NCBI RefSeq assembly: GCF_000200735.1
Contig: NC_014970.1
Span: forward strand, 310,001 to 374,000
DNA length: 64,000 bases
DNA from: Mycoplasma haemofelis str. Langford 1
GTDB lineage: Bacteria > Bacillota_I > Bacilli_A > Mycoplasmatales > Mycoplasmoidaceae
Direction: 5' to 3'
Part shown: one piece after another, positions 49,702-59,078 of the stretch
How the letters are laid out: each line of letters starts with the position of its first letter
Numbering within the stretch: the stretch's first letter is position 1
Position numbers and translations under genes: made by a program
Notes under the pieces: generated by a model
Database searches by the model: none
What the model saw: the letters and a program-made list of their open reading frames with translations, nothing else
What the model was told of the DNA's origin: nothing

Positions 49702-50345
49702 TATTGGGTTACGCTAGCTCCATCTTCTGTGCATCAGTTATATACATTAGTGTAAGTCTTTTGGTAAGCCAAGAAGTATGATTGAGATTGTGTTTTACAT
49801 CAATCCTTAATGAGCGGAAGATCTGCATTCTTGGAATCATTGCGTTGACCCCACTCACCACTCAAACCAATTTGGGATCGAGGAGATAGAGTGGTGGTTG
49901 CTTTACGCTTATCGTAAGTCTTATTTCACTTGTCGGAGTCGTTATCAGCTAATATGCCCTTTTTATTTCTAGATAGTTGACTGTCTATAGTTCTAAGAAC
50001 GCAATAATTCTTAACTCCTTCCAGACCCTCTAAATTCTCAGAATATTCTTCATTTAATCGAGAAGCACATCACTTCTCTAAAGCCTTCCCGCCATTTTCA
50101 TCGCTACTCCCAGTGAAACCTATCAGAAGTTTTATATTCTCTCGATCTGACTTGAATTCCTCCTTCCATTGTAATTTGACATTGTCGGAATTCTCTATGA
50201 AAAAGATTAACTTATATCCGGAGGATTTAAGGTGTTCGGCTACAGAAGGTCTTTCCCTCTTCATGTAGTAGACTCCGGCATATGTACCGGTAGTGGCTGC
50301 TGCACCCCCAAATCCCAACGCTGCCGCCCTGTAGAGTAAGCTCAT
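49701..50345 (-). CDS. Family H SF1 protein, 214 aa
   Basis: MSLLYRAAALGFGGAAATTG anchor, SVAEHLKSSGYKLIFFIENS, KWCASRLNEEYSENLEGLEG, YCVLRTIDSQLSRNKKGILA, YDKRKATTTLSPRSQIGLSG, DWCKTQSQSYFLAYQKTYT, NWCTEDGASVTQ. Second gene of its cassette. Confidence 0.87.
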
Positions 50346-50981
50346 CTACGAAAATTGTGTTTCGGAAGAACATCACTTCTGAATTGATTCAAAGTTATTC
50401 AGATATGCGGTTTCTCTTATGGGCTTATTGAAAGCCATTTCACAAGCATCCGCTAACTTTGAGAAATTCTTATCTTTGGTGTCTCCAGAAGCTATTGAGA
50501 ATCCTAGAAGGGATGCTGAAGAATCTTTCTGGAACTTCTCTCACCTAGTCTTTCAATCATTATCTTTTCCAGTCTTAGCTAGGAGAGTTGCTTTCTTTTC
50601 CGAAAATAAATCGCTTATTTTTTTATCGCGAGCACAGTACTTAACTACTTCTTGGTATTTCTTATCTTCCTTGCCCTTTACCTTCTCGGAAAGAACAGAA
50701 GAGCACATATTCTTAAAAGTTTCTAATATCGTTGAAGGGGCGGGATTAGTTCAACCCTTCAATCTTCATGTGTCTTCATTAGCTTTCTTTCCAGAATTGT
50801 CATTTTTATAAAGCTCTCATTGCTTTCCTCAATCCCCTTCATCCTTAACTAGGATAATGGTCTTATCTTCTTTAATCAAAGAAGCTATTTCTAGGGAGGT
50901 ATCACTAAGAATTCCGGAGTATCAAACTCCCGTTCCAGCCGCCCCCATAGCTGCTGCAGATGCTAATCCGTACTTAACCAT
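50346..50981 (-). CDS. Family K' SF1 protein, 211 aa
   Basis: MVKYGLASAAAMGAAGTGVW anchor, YSGILSDTSLEIASLIKEDK, TIILVKDEGDWGKQW, MCSSVLSEKVKGKEDKKYQE, YCARDKKISDLFSEKKATLL, ACEMAFNKPIRETAYLNNF, KWCSSETQFS. Unusually rich in TGA-Trp (at least eight). First gene of the second cassette. Confidence 0.86.
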
Positions 50982-51031
50982 AGTGGCAGCCGCTTCTATG
51001 TTTGCCGTTTTAGAAAGAGCATTTTTTATTA

Positions 51032-51559
51032 ATGCTGAAATTCTTTAAGAATAAGTATTGATTGGCAGCGTCTACCACAGTTACAGCTATAGGTGCTAGT
51101 GTAAGTGCAATTGGCTTACTTTCCAAAGATGATAAAAGAGAAGCCTTGGTATCGGAGATGATGGAAGCTTGGGCTGAAGAAGAGAGGTTGGATGAAATAG
51201 CTAGACGGAGAGTGAAGTATCCTGATGGTGCTACTGATGAACAGAGAGGATATATAGATAGGATTATTCAATTCGAAAGGGATAATGGGTTGTGTTTAAT
51301 ATTCTTTGTTCATAGGAGAGACAGCGGGAGTCATTATAGGGTTGATAATAGCTTTTGAATTAATGAAGATGAGGCTGATTCTAAAAGGAATCTATTCAAG
51401 GAGTTTGTAGGAATTACCTTTTCCACAAGAATTGCTAATATGTGCAAATCTGCGGGAAGGGATAAGAAGGTTCTAGTTAGGAATAATGGAAGTAATGTGT
51501 GAGACTACTTTGAAAATGATCAAAGTAGAGTGGAGTTTAAGAATTGGGTTGAGACTTAG
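51032..51559 (+). CDS. SF2-like protein, 175 aa, single copy
   Basis: ATG at 51032 (MLKFFKNKYWLAASTTVTAI; W is TGA). Anchor to about residue 30, then an acidic helix SEMMEAWAEEERLDEIARRR. Then LCLIFFVHRRDSGSHYRV, MCKSAGRDKKVLVRNNGSNV, WDYFEND. Cys-L-I-F and Cys...VLV...VWDY fit the SF2 pattern at a larger scale. Arg-rich, unlike the Lys-rich neighbours. Its end overlaps the convergent D gene by 23 bases. Function unknown. Confidence 0.8.
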
Positions 51560-52166
51560 CTAAGCACCATTCTTTAATTTCTTTTATAGAGGAGTCCAAA
51601 TCCACATCATATGTAAATTTCCCTTTTCTAGTTTTGCAACCCGTCTTTAAAGCCTTAGTCTTATCATCCTCCCCATTCTTATCCTTAAAAGAAACATCTT
51701 TTAGAGAATATTGCTCTCCACTTTTTGCAGATTCATAAGCCTCAACATTGTGCTTTCATTTTTCCTTATCAGTGGCGTGTGTGTCATCGCTTTCAAGAAG
51801 AGTGAAACTACCTTTTAGAAGATCTTCTGCCGTTCTTGGAACAACGCATCACTTAGTGAAAGACTTGTATAGATCTTCAGAATAATCCGAAGTAGCTTTA
51901 GATTCGCAAACGCTCTTTAAAGTTTCCACATCTGAAATATCCTTCCCTTCTAGCTTTCATACATTCTCAGTCTTTTTATAGGATTCAATGATATTAGTCC
52001 AATGATCAGAAGCCTTAGTATTGAGAATTTGATATTTGTCCTTCTCTAGACGATCTTTAATGCTTTCCCTTTGGGTATTGGAAAGCAATTTAGAGGATAG
52101 TGCAATTCCTCCACCTAAGGCTCCTCCCGCTCCAAGAGTTCCCAGAACTGGTACAACTTTACTCAT
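51537..52166 (-). CDS. Family D SF1 protein, 209 aa
   Basis: MSKVVPVLGTLGAGGALGGG anchor, ESIKDRLEKDKYQILNTKAS, VCESKATSDYSEDLYKSFT, KWCVVPRTAEDLLKGSFTLL, GCKTRKGKFTYDVDLDSSIK, EWCLAKSQPNS. Grouped with the D at 42700. ATG shares a base with the H-like gene's stop. Confidence 0.87.
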
Positions 52167-52786
52167 TAGGCAGTCGGGCTAATGCACCACTTGATAAATA
52201 GGTCATATTCATCCTCTTTCTTGCTGGCTAAGAAATCCTTGTCTTTTGTGTCCTCGCAGAATTTCTTAATTTTGGATAAGTCGTCGTTTTTGGTATTCCC
52301 ATCCTTGGTTTCGGCTAACTTTAATTTACTTCTATCTTCCTTTTGACTTTGGGAGTCGTAAACACTAGTTCAAGAAGTAGATTCTCCGCTTATTATGGTT
52401 TTCCCTTTTGGGATGCGTTGGGATATCTTCCCGATTGTGCACCACTTCTCTTCTTTTGATAGATCTGAATCAGATTTAAAGTCTTTGGATAATTGAGATT
52501 CGCACCACTCCTTTAATTTAGTGCCCCCATTACTATCGTTGCCATCTATCCCTTGTATGACCTTCTTTATTTCCTCTTTATTTAACTTATATTCTTCAGT
52601 TCATTGAGCATCTACTTCGGAAGTGGAGAGGGAAGAAATAAGTCGAAGTTTCTTGGTGTTTTCAAGGTGATAAGCTACTGTATTCGGGATCTTGGTAGAG
52701 TATTGAGAAAAGGCCAATGCTCCTCCAGTTCCAACCGCAGCAGTACCTGCTAACGCCGCCAAACTCTTGGCTAATGTAGGATTCAT
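52166..52786 (-). CDS. H-like SF1 protein, 206 aa
   Basis: MNPTLAKSLAALAGTAAVGT anchor, LRLISSLSTSEVDAQWTEEY, EWCESQLSKDFKSDSDLSKE, KWCTIGKISQRIPKGKTIIS, YDSQSQKEDRSKLKLAETKD, FCEDTKDKDFLASKKED, KWCISPTA. H order of Cys and LISSL...W motif are kept; the YNKRK...SPRSQI core is not. A remote H member. Confidence 0.84.
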
Positions 52787-52789
52787 CTC

Positions 52790-53440
52790 CTACCTTGCTG
52801 CTGTTGCCTTCACACAGAAGGATTGAGCATTTTTAACCCTTACAGAGTCTTCCTCAAATATCTCCAAACCAATAGAGTCACACAGAGTTTTCAACTTTCC
52901 TCGTTGATCATCGGTGAATTCCGTTGGAGTTAAGGATTTCTTGATTTCTTCAAAATCCTTATGAAGTGAGCCTTTAGTCTTGAAATCGTGTGTATTTAGG
53001 GCTGTTAGTGCTGGTTTCCAGTCGTCAGCCGTTTCTTTAGAGCTGTTAATTCATTCCCCTTTAATTCCCTCTTTAACTGTTTTAGAGCAGTAACTTTTGA
53101 AGTCGTTAAAGTAGGTTTTATCTTTTATTGAATGGGAATATATTTCCTCACACCCCTGTTTATATAGGTTCTTAGCTTCATCTTCGGCAGTAGAGATCTT
53201 GCTTGCCGCCTCTTTTAACTTTTGATTAACTGGTTGTTTACCAGATAGAGTCTTGAATTTAGAATCCCATAAAGTAGCATCGGGAGAGTTATCTTTGAAG
53301 TTCAAAATGGCGCTTTTGTATCTTTGCGAAAAAGTAGTTACCTCTTCCTTGGATGAGGATGGTTTAAAAGCTAAATAGCTCCCTATTCCCGCTCCTCCAG
53401 CCCCCAAGGCTCCCAGACCTAATAATGCCGATTTACCCAT
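52790..53440 (-). CDS. Family C SF1 protein, 216 aa
   Basis: MGKSALLGLGALGAGGAGIG anchor, YLAFKPSSSKEEVTTFSQRY, KQPVNQKLKEAASKISTAED, GCEEIYSHSIKDKTYFNDF, YCSKTVKEGIKGEW, LCDSIGLEIFEEDSV, FCVKATAAR. KPS replaces KPW. It diverges from the R gene 68 bases away. Confidence 0.87.
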
Positions 53441-53481
53441 AATTTTGCGTCATTATATATAAATGGAGGGGCGTGGAAACC

Positions 53482-53487
53482 TATAAG
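53482..53487 (+). promoter_or_regulatory. TATAAG -10-like box before R gene
   Basis: In AACCTATAAGTG, the same 12-base context as at 5691-5702, and 21 bases before the ATG at 53509. Confidence 0.42.
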
Positions 53488-53508
53488 TGAGATTGGTAAT
53501 TAGAAGTC

Positions 53509-54144
53509 ATGGTATCCAAGGCAGGAATGGCGGCAGCCGGAGCTTTAGGGGCGGGAACTGCTGTTTATGCAGGATACGAATATGTACTTAAATCTAAAGA
53601 TGAAATTAAGAAAGTAACGATAGGGGAGGAATGGGAATCCTTTCTACTTAGTACTGAGACATCTGACAAGTGATCTTCTAGAGCGACTCGTCTTTCGAGT
53701 GCTGATGACAATTCCTTAGTTAAAGAATTGCAGTCTTTAAAGCCTAAGACAAATCAGGAACATCTTAAGAATTGATGTTCTCAAGCCGCCACTAAAACTT
53801 ACTCGGAAGCCACTGCCTTGTATCTCGCTAATGTAAGGAGTTATTGTACTTTCTATATTGAGGATAAGTTACCCGAGGGATATATAAAGGCAAGCGAAGA
53901 ATGGAGTGGGGCTAATGAGAGGCTTAAGGGAGTTAACCCTGATACTGATTTATCAGAGCAGATGAAAGCTATAAAAGGAGAACTAACTAAACAAGGCAAT
54001 ACCAATAATGATGCTTTAAAGAACTGATGTTCTGGGGTGTATGTAAAGCCCTTCTTGGGCGAAGATAATCAAGACTTTAAGGATGCCAAATCTTATTGCT
54101 CTAAGGTAGCTGCATCTACTTCCTCAACAGCTCCCCAAGCTTAG
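53509..54144 (+). CDS. Family R SF1 protein, 211 aa, single copy
   Basis: MVSKAGMAAAGALGAGTAVY anchor, IKKVTIGEEWESFLLSTETS, NWCSQAATKTYSEATALYLA, SYCTFYIEDKLPEGYIKASE, NWCSGVYVKPFLGEDNQDFK, SYCSKVAASTSSTAPQA. Clear internal duplication: KNWCSQAATKTY...YC against KNWCSGVYVKPF...YC. Three TGA-Trp. Tail is Ser/Thr/Ala-rich. Confidence 0.86.
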
Positions 54145-54151
54145 TCTCTTC

Positions 54152-54801
54152 CTAGTTAAAGGCTTTAGTGCAGAAATGTTTGTATCGCTTAAATAAGGTA
54201 TCTTTCGTATGCTTAAAGTACTTCTCCGAAGTTAAGGAACATCAGTCTTTCATCTTTTTAATATCATCAATAGCACTTAATTCTTCTCCTTCAGTTTTGT
54301 TGTTGTCGCTTGTAGTTACTGCATTTATCTTTAATCCATTACTAGGATAGGGAGTCTTTAGCTTATTTCAAGTATCATCATCTGTGGTTCCGACAGTATC
54401 TAATGCTGCAAGTTTCAGATGCTTTAGGTGGTCAGATATCTTTATTTGTTTAGTGCATCAAGCTTGGATTAAGTGTAATCTCCCCTCTTAGCTTTCTCAT
54501 GGGAGAATTCTTCCTTTAAGTGATTTCCACATCACTTTTTGAGATCATCTAATTTGGTCTCTATAGCAGCTTTAGGAATGCCAGATATCGGGCTGTCCTC
54601 TTTATCTAAGGAATAATTCTTCTTTATTAATGACCAATCTTCATCCGAAGTGGCCAATTCCCTCCCTAGAGAATGTAGATATTTAGTGATGTTATCTTGA
54701 CCCAAAGCTTTGTAAGCCATAAAAGCTCCCCCACCAGCAATAGCTCCAGTTCCGGCCACTCCAGTAGCTATTTTTGTAGCTAGAGATCCCTCTATTGCCA
54801 T
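54152..54801 (-). pseudogene. Family S SF1 gene, 1-nt frameshift
   Basis: Opens MAIEGSLATKIATGVAGTGA, KYLHSLGRELATSDEDWSLI, LDDLKKWCGNHLKEEFSHEK, AKRGDYT then TAA. One base more in the GGGG run (plus-strand CCCC, 54482-54485) gives RGRLHLIQAWCTKQIKISDH and an open frame to DWCSLTSEKYF, HFCTKAFN at 54152, 216 aa. The module 1 Cys pair is split by the shift. Confidence 0.8.
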
Positions 54802-54825
54802 GACTGAACTACTGATTTATCATGT

Positions 54826-55263
54826 CTATCCTGATGAGGAGTTTTTGTAAACACAAAGAGAGGAGAAAGAGAAGTTAGAAGAACTGATTACGTCTTGGGT
54901 TACTTGTTGGGCCTCAGAATAGACGGAAGCACTATTTCCAAAAATTGAACCTAACCTAGTTTCAGCCGATTTTATCTCCGAAAAGCATTTATCTCGGAAG
55001 TCCTCTCAATCTCCTGTGTAAAACTCTTTAAATTCCTTTCCCCTCTCACTCCATCACGCACTATCTTCGGGATTTCTCAATGATAATTCTGCATCTGCTG
55101 CATCTGCTGCATCTGTGCGTCACTTTTGAACATGTTCAAATACCTTCTTGTAGGAAGGCATTTTCGATTTGTATCTCTCCCCATTTGGCCTTGTTAGAGC
55201 GTATATTCCTGCAATAGTAGATGCAAAAGCTACAACCCCAAGGGGAACTAATTTCTTACGCAT
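54826..55263 (-). CDS. Family T small anchored protein, 145 aa
   Basis: MRKKLVPLGVVAFASTIAGI anchor, YALTRPNGERYKSKMPSYKK, RTDAADAADAELSLRNPEDS, WWSERGKEFKEFYTGDWEDF, RDKCFSEIKSAETRLGSI, SVYSEAQQVTQDV. Homologue of the gene at 8592. The ADA repeats are coded by a 9-nt tandem tract absent there. Only two Cys in total; I recognise no family. Confidence 0.82.
55090..55115 (-). repeat. 9-nt in-frame tandem repeat (about 2.9 units)
   Basis: TGCATCTGC repeated on the plus strand, coding Ala-Asp-Ala units in the T gene. Length change keeps the frame. Confidence 0.85.
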
Positions 55264-55306
55264 CCGTGATTTGAGGAATGGAAGTGAGCGATCTGGGAGT
55301 TAATTT

Positions 55307-55933
55307 CTATTTTTGAAGACACCACTCTTTAGAGAGTGCATAGTTATTTCCATCTTCAGAAATATATTCCAACTCTATATTTGACTTACACCAATCTCTT
55401 AGAGTCTCTGGTTTAACGGTAGTATTGTCTTCGCTGGACAAATGAAGCTTGTCTATTATAACGCTTTTTACCGTGGAAGACTTGTCGCTTATCTTTTGAC
55501 TTCACTCACTATCTAAGTTTCCTTCGACCGGAATTAGTCCTTTACTTTCCCTAAGTAACGCTTCTTTTATGGAAGGGGTAATGCACCATTTTTCAATTAG
55601 GAAAAGGATCGAATGACTTTTGGGCGAGTAGGGAAGATCCAGATTTTTATTGCATCAAGCTTTTAGTTCCTCTTTGTTAACAGTCGCCTTCTCCTCGTTG
55701 TTAATTCTGATCTTATGGATATTATTTGGTTTTCCATATAGGGATACCTTAACGCCTCATTGTGAATCGTTGTCGCTGATTAATGATCGACCCGATTCTT
55801 CTACTTTACTTTTAAAGGTTTCTATTTTTCCAATCTCGGAGTTGATGTGGGAATATATTAGGTAACCTCCTGTTGCCGTACCACCCCCTCCGGCAAGAGC
55901 TATTCCTCCTTTTGTTAATGGGCTTAAAGCCAT
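55307..55933 (-). CDS. Family S SF1 protein, 208 aa
   Basis: MALSPLTKGGIALAGGGGTA anchor, IETFKSKVEESGRSLISDND, AWCNKNLDLPYSPKSHSILF, KWCITPSIKEALLRESKGLI, DWCKSNIELEYISEDGNNYA, EWCLQK. WC occurs at all four Cys sites, with fewer acidic residues than J or D. One base lies between the next stop and this ATG. Confidence 0.86.
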
Positions 55934-55934
55934 T

Positions 55935-56525
55935 CTAGATACAGTAATTTATGATGTGCTGATAGTGACCATCTTCTTCGTTTAAAAAAGCTCTCTTGGA
56001 GAGGCTAGAACACCAAGCTTTTGTTTGCTCCCCTGTCTTATTGTCACCTTCAGATGCAGTTATCTTATTAATCTCGGCCTGTAAGTTGGAAGGGATAGAG
56101 TTGTACTTGGTTTTCAAAGAGGATACATCCTCCTTTAATTTCTTGCTATCTCGGGATAGCTTTTCGGATATGGAGGTGAATGTAACACATCATTTGGATG
56201 CCTTTGAATAGAGGTTATTGTCTATTTTCTTTCCTAAATTGTCTTTACATCATTGCACGATTTCATCCTTTGTCAAGGATTGATGATCTTTAGAGTTGAT
56301 TCTAGAATCATTGTCAGCCTCCACCTTGTAACGATCTAATGTCTTGTTTCACGCTTGATCTAATTTGGTAGTTTCTTTGATATCTGAAATCAATTGAAAA
56401 CCTTCTCTAAGTAGTTTCTCGTTTATGGTTTTGGGTTGCATCATTGAGTAAATAGAATACCCTCCCAAGGCGGAAGCGCCTCCTCCACCCAGCACCCCAA
56501 CCATAGTTAGTGATAATTTCCCCAT
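55935..56525 (-). CDS. Family S SF1 protein, 196 aa
   Basis: MGKLSLTMVGVLGGGGASAL anchor, TINEKLLREGFQLISDIKET, QWCKDNLGKKIDNNLYSKAS, KWCVTFTSISEKLSRDSKKL, AWCSSLSKRAFLNEEDGHYQ, NYCI. First gene of the S-S-T-S minus run; 111 bases separate it from the divergent Es gene. Confidence 0.86.
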
Positions 56526-56636
56526 GAGAACGATACCGGTTAATATCCTTTATCTAATCGTCGTAATTATTCTGTAGAAGGGGGTAAATTAGTTATTTTG
56601 AGATTGTTGGAATCTTAGAATGAAAAGACTTTGAAT

Positions 56637-56962
56637 ATGTTGAAGTTGTTGTCTTTTGCATCTGCGATGGTGGGTGGAGCAGTATTAGCTGGTATAGGTT
56701 CTTTGTCCATGGAATCTTCTAAGCCGCTAAGCCGCTAAGCCGAGAAACTCCTGTTCGAAAGGAGGGTAAATGTAAGGTAGTTTATACCAATACTAGTGTT
56801 GAGGAAGTTAGAAGTGACAATCCTTTAGAAGAGGATTCTTTGAAATCTCGTTCTCTTGATGAGGACGCTAAGAGGAAGATAGCAGAGAACTGCAATAGTG
56901 GCAAGACGTCTTACGTCCACTTTGAGGGAGGGAAATGAGTTTATAAATTCCCTTCCAATTAG
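56637..56962 (+). pseudogene. Family Es SF2 gene, frame-OFF by one extra 8-nt unit
   Basis: ATG at 56637 opens MLKLLSFASAMVGGAVLAGI, GSLSMESSKPLSR then TAA, because AAGCCGCT occurs twice followed by AAGCCG. With one unit it reads SSKPLSRETPVRKEGKCKVV, YTNTSVEEVRSDNPLEEDS, NCNSGKTSYVHFEGGKWVYK, FPSN, 105 aa. Length 326 (3n+2) fits +8. Confidence 0.86.
56721..56742 (+). repeat. AAGCCGCT x2 plus partial (slippage tract)
   Basis: Octamer repeat just after the membrane segment of the Es gene, at the same place as AAGCCAGA at 6916. Confidence 0.9.
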
Positions 56963-56965
56963 TCC

Positions 56966-57319
56966 ATGTTCAAACTGTTATCCTTGACATCCACCATCTT
57001 AGGTGGATCATTATTGGTGGGACTGGGATCCTTATCTCTTGGATCCAGTAATCCAAAAAGTCAGACATCCCTTTCTTTAGTGAGTACGGAAGGGGAAGGT
57101 GTTAAGGTTAAGGGGAGATGCAAAGTTGTTTACGCAAATACCGATACTCCTAGCGTTTCAGAAACTAGGAGTGATAATCCTGCAGATGAAGAGTCTTGAA
57201 AGGAGAAGGTAATTGATGGTGATATTAAGAAGAAAGTAGAGGAGGATTGTAAGAGTGGAAAGACTTCTTATTTGTCGTTTGAGAATGGGAAGTGAATCTA
57301 TAAGTTTTCTTCTGGATAG
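56966..57319 (+). CDS. Family Es SF2 protein, 117 aa
   Basis: MFKLLSLTSTILGGSLLVGL anchor, GSSNPKSQTSLSLVSTEGEG, GRCKVVYANTDTPSVSETRS, DCKSGKTSYLSFENGKWIYK, FSSG. Octamer site degenerate (AATCCAAA-AAGTCAGA) and in frame. 3 nt after the broken Es; CKVVYxNT and KTSY..FE.GKW shared with it. Confidence 0.87.
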
Positions 57320-57386
57320 AAGGCGTTCTCTTGTGGGTAAAAAATAACTTCATTTAGGTAAGTATACGTATTGACGCAGTTAAGTT

Positions 57387-57731
57387 ATGTCTAAGTTGTT
57401 GGTTTTGGGAGTGGCGTCGGTTGCAGCCGGAGCAACCGGTTTAGGAGCTTTCTTTTTAAGCTCTCCTAAGTCAGAAAGTCAGATTACTAATTCTTTAAGT
57501 AAAGAAGAGTCTTCAACCCAAGTTAAGCCGGAGAAGAGGGGCTGTAAGATCTTGTTTGTAAATAGTCAGGTTGAAACCACTATGAGTGAAGATCCTGAAG
57601 GGGAGGATTCCGTGAAGGATCGTCCTATAGATGATGGTTCTAAGTTGAAAATAAAGGAAGGTTGTAGAGAAGGCAAGACTGTTTATCTGCAGCTAACAGA
57701 GGAAAAATGGACTTTCTTTACTTCTAAATAG
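57387..57731 (+). CDS. Family Es SF2 protein, 114 aa, frame-ON with two units
   Basis: MSKLLVLGVASVAAGATGLG anchor, LSSPKSESQITNSLSKEESS, RGCKILFVNSQVETTMSEDP, GCREGKTVYLQLTEEKWTFF. It has AAGTCAGA x2 and is open, while the genes at 13681 and 21878 with the same two units are closed. The ON count therefore differs by gene. No TGA codons. Confidence 0.87.
   Translation: MSKLLVLGVASVAAGATGLGAFFLSSPKSESQITNSLSKEESSTQVKPEKRGCKILFVNSQVETTMSEDPEGEDSVKDRPIDDGSKLKIKEGCREGKTVYLQLTEEKWTFFTSK
57468..57483 (+). repeat. AAGTCAGA x2 tandem repeat (frame-ON)
   Basis: Same octamer as at 13762 and 22094, here compatible with an open frame. Confidence 0.9.
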
Positions 57732-57734
57732 GGA

Positions 57735-58409
57735 GTGAATTCTTTAGTCTTAAAAGGAGTTTTAGGGTTTTCGGCTTCCACAGCTGTCGCTGCAGGAGCT
57801 ACTAAGTTAGCCGTAGGCTCTGGCAATGTAGAGCCAAAGTCTATATCTAAATTAATGGGAGATCATTATCCCGAAAAGAGACTCCTCTTCAAAGGATATC
57901 AAGGGGTATTTAATGGATCTCAACCTGAGTGAAAGTTCGTTTGAAAGAAGTACTTCAATGCCTACGTAGGCTCTCCAAATAATCCTTTTTCAGTTCAGCT
58001 GACAAGTGCTGATGGGAATGCTCCTGATGCTTTCATGAAGGCATGCAAGGATATATTTGGAGTGAAAGTATCTAGCGTTGAGAATGAGAAGTTTGTTTGG
58101 GCTTTGGAGTATTGCACCAGACAAACTTCTGTTGGAGATCTAATCTATGGAACCGAGAAAAGGCCTGTTCCTACTTCCGGAAATCAAGGAGATGTAAGTT
58201 CAAAATGAACTGAGTTATGGAATACTTATAGAGCTGATAATCAAGGGAAAAGCAATGGGCAAGATGAGTGAGGATTATTTGTTAGTTCAACAAACGAAAC
58301 CAATGTTCCGCAAGAATTCAAGGATAGATGTGCCAAGGAAATTCAAGTGAAGACTGGAGATCTAAAACACCGATCCTTTGTGAATGCTTTGAAATATTGT
58401 TCTAAATAA
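57735..58409 (+). CDS. Family F SF1 protein, 224 aa, GTG start
   Basis: GTG at 57735 (MNSLVLKGVLGFSASTAVAA), SISKLMGDHYPEKRLLFKGY, ACKDIFGVKVSSVENEKFVW, YCTRQTSVGDLIYGTEKRPV, RCAKEIQVKTGDLKHRSFVN, YCSK. Closest to the F gene at 14034. Its end is 10 bases from the convergent K stop. Confidence 0.86.
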
Positions 58410-58418
58410 AACTCCTTC

Positions 58419-59072
58419 TTAGCTTAAGACTACTTCGGCAGAACATCACTTCTTCAAAGCTTCCAAGTATTCATTTGTTTCTCTTCCGGTAATTGTCTTA
58501 TTTCATTCTGAATTACACCCATCTTGTAACTTCTTAAGGTGGGTATCATTAGTATCCTGATCCCCTTCCTCTAATACAACTCCTGTAATAGGATAACTTC
58601 CATCACTTTTCTTTCCCTGTTGATAGTTCCTAAATTTAGCTTTCCACTTATCCTTATTCCCTTCTTCTGTTCCCAATAGAGTTGATCCTTTTAATAGATC
58701 CCCCATAGTTTTATTTCTGGAGCACATCTTCAAGAATTCAAGATACTTGGGATCTCTATCATCGCTCACACTCTCCTTTAAGAGAGCAGAGCATCTATCC
58801 TTGTAGGAGTTCGGTATATTCGCAGGATTATCAGATCCCTTTCATTCTGGAAGTTTTCAAAAATCCTTACCAATACCTTTCCCTGCATTCTCCTGTTTGT
58901 AGGTATTTCAAAGAGCTGTCCAACCACTATCTTCGTTAACGGGAATCTTATTTATGCTTTTGGAAATGAGTTGTTCAATGGAAGGAGAATTGTTCTGACT
59001 CATTAAATAGGCTCCACCTGCTGCCACCCCAACTCCAGCCATTCCGGAAGATGCTATTATTCCTGTTTTCAT
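58419..59072 (-). CDS. Family K SF1 protein, 217 aa
   Basis: MKTGIIASSGMAGVGVAAGG anchor, SIEQLISKSINKIPVNEDSG, WTALWNTYKQENAGKGIGKD, RCSALLKESVSDDRDPKYLE, MCSRNKTMGDLLKGSTLLGT, GCNSEWNKTITGRETNEYL, WCSAEVVLS. RDK of the core is RNK. Similar in arrangement to 24626. Confidence 0.87.
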
Positions 59073-59078
59073 ATGAAA

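Larger units (their letters stand above)
47770..50981 (-). repeat. Cassette K'-H-N-M-H, copy 2
   Basis: Direct-orientation partner of 31074-34298, about 16.7 kb away. A partial N-M-H version is at 27784-29731. Confidence 0.8.
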
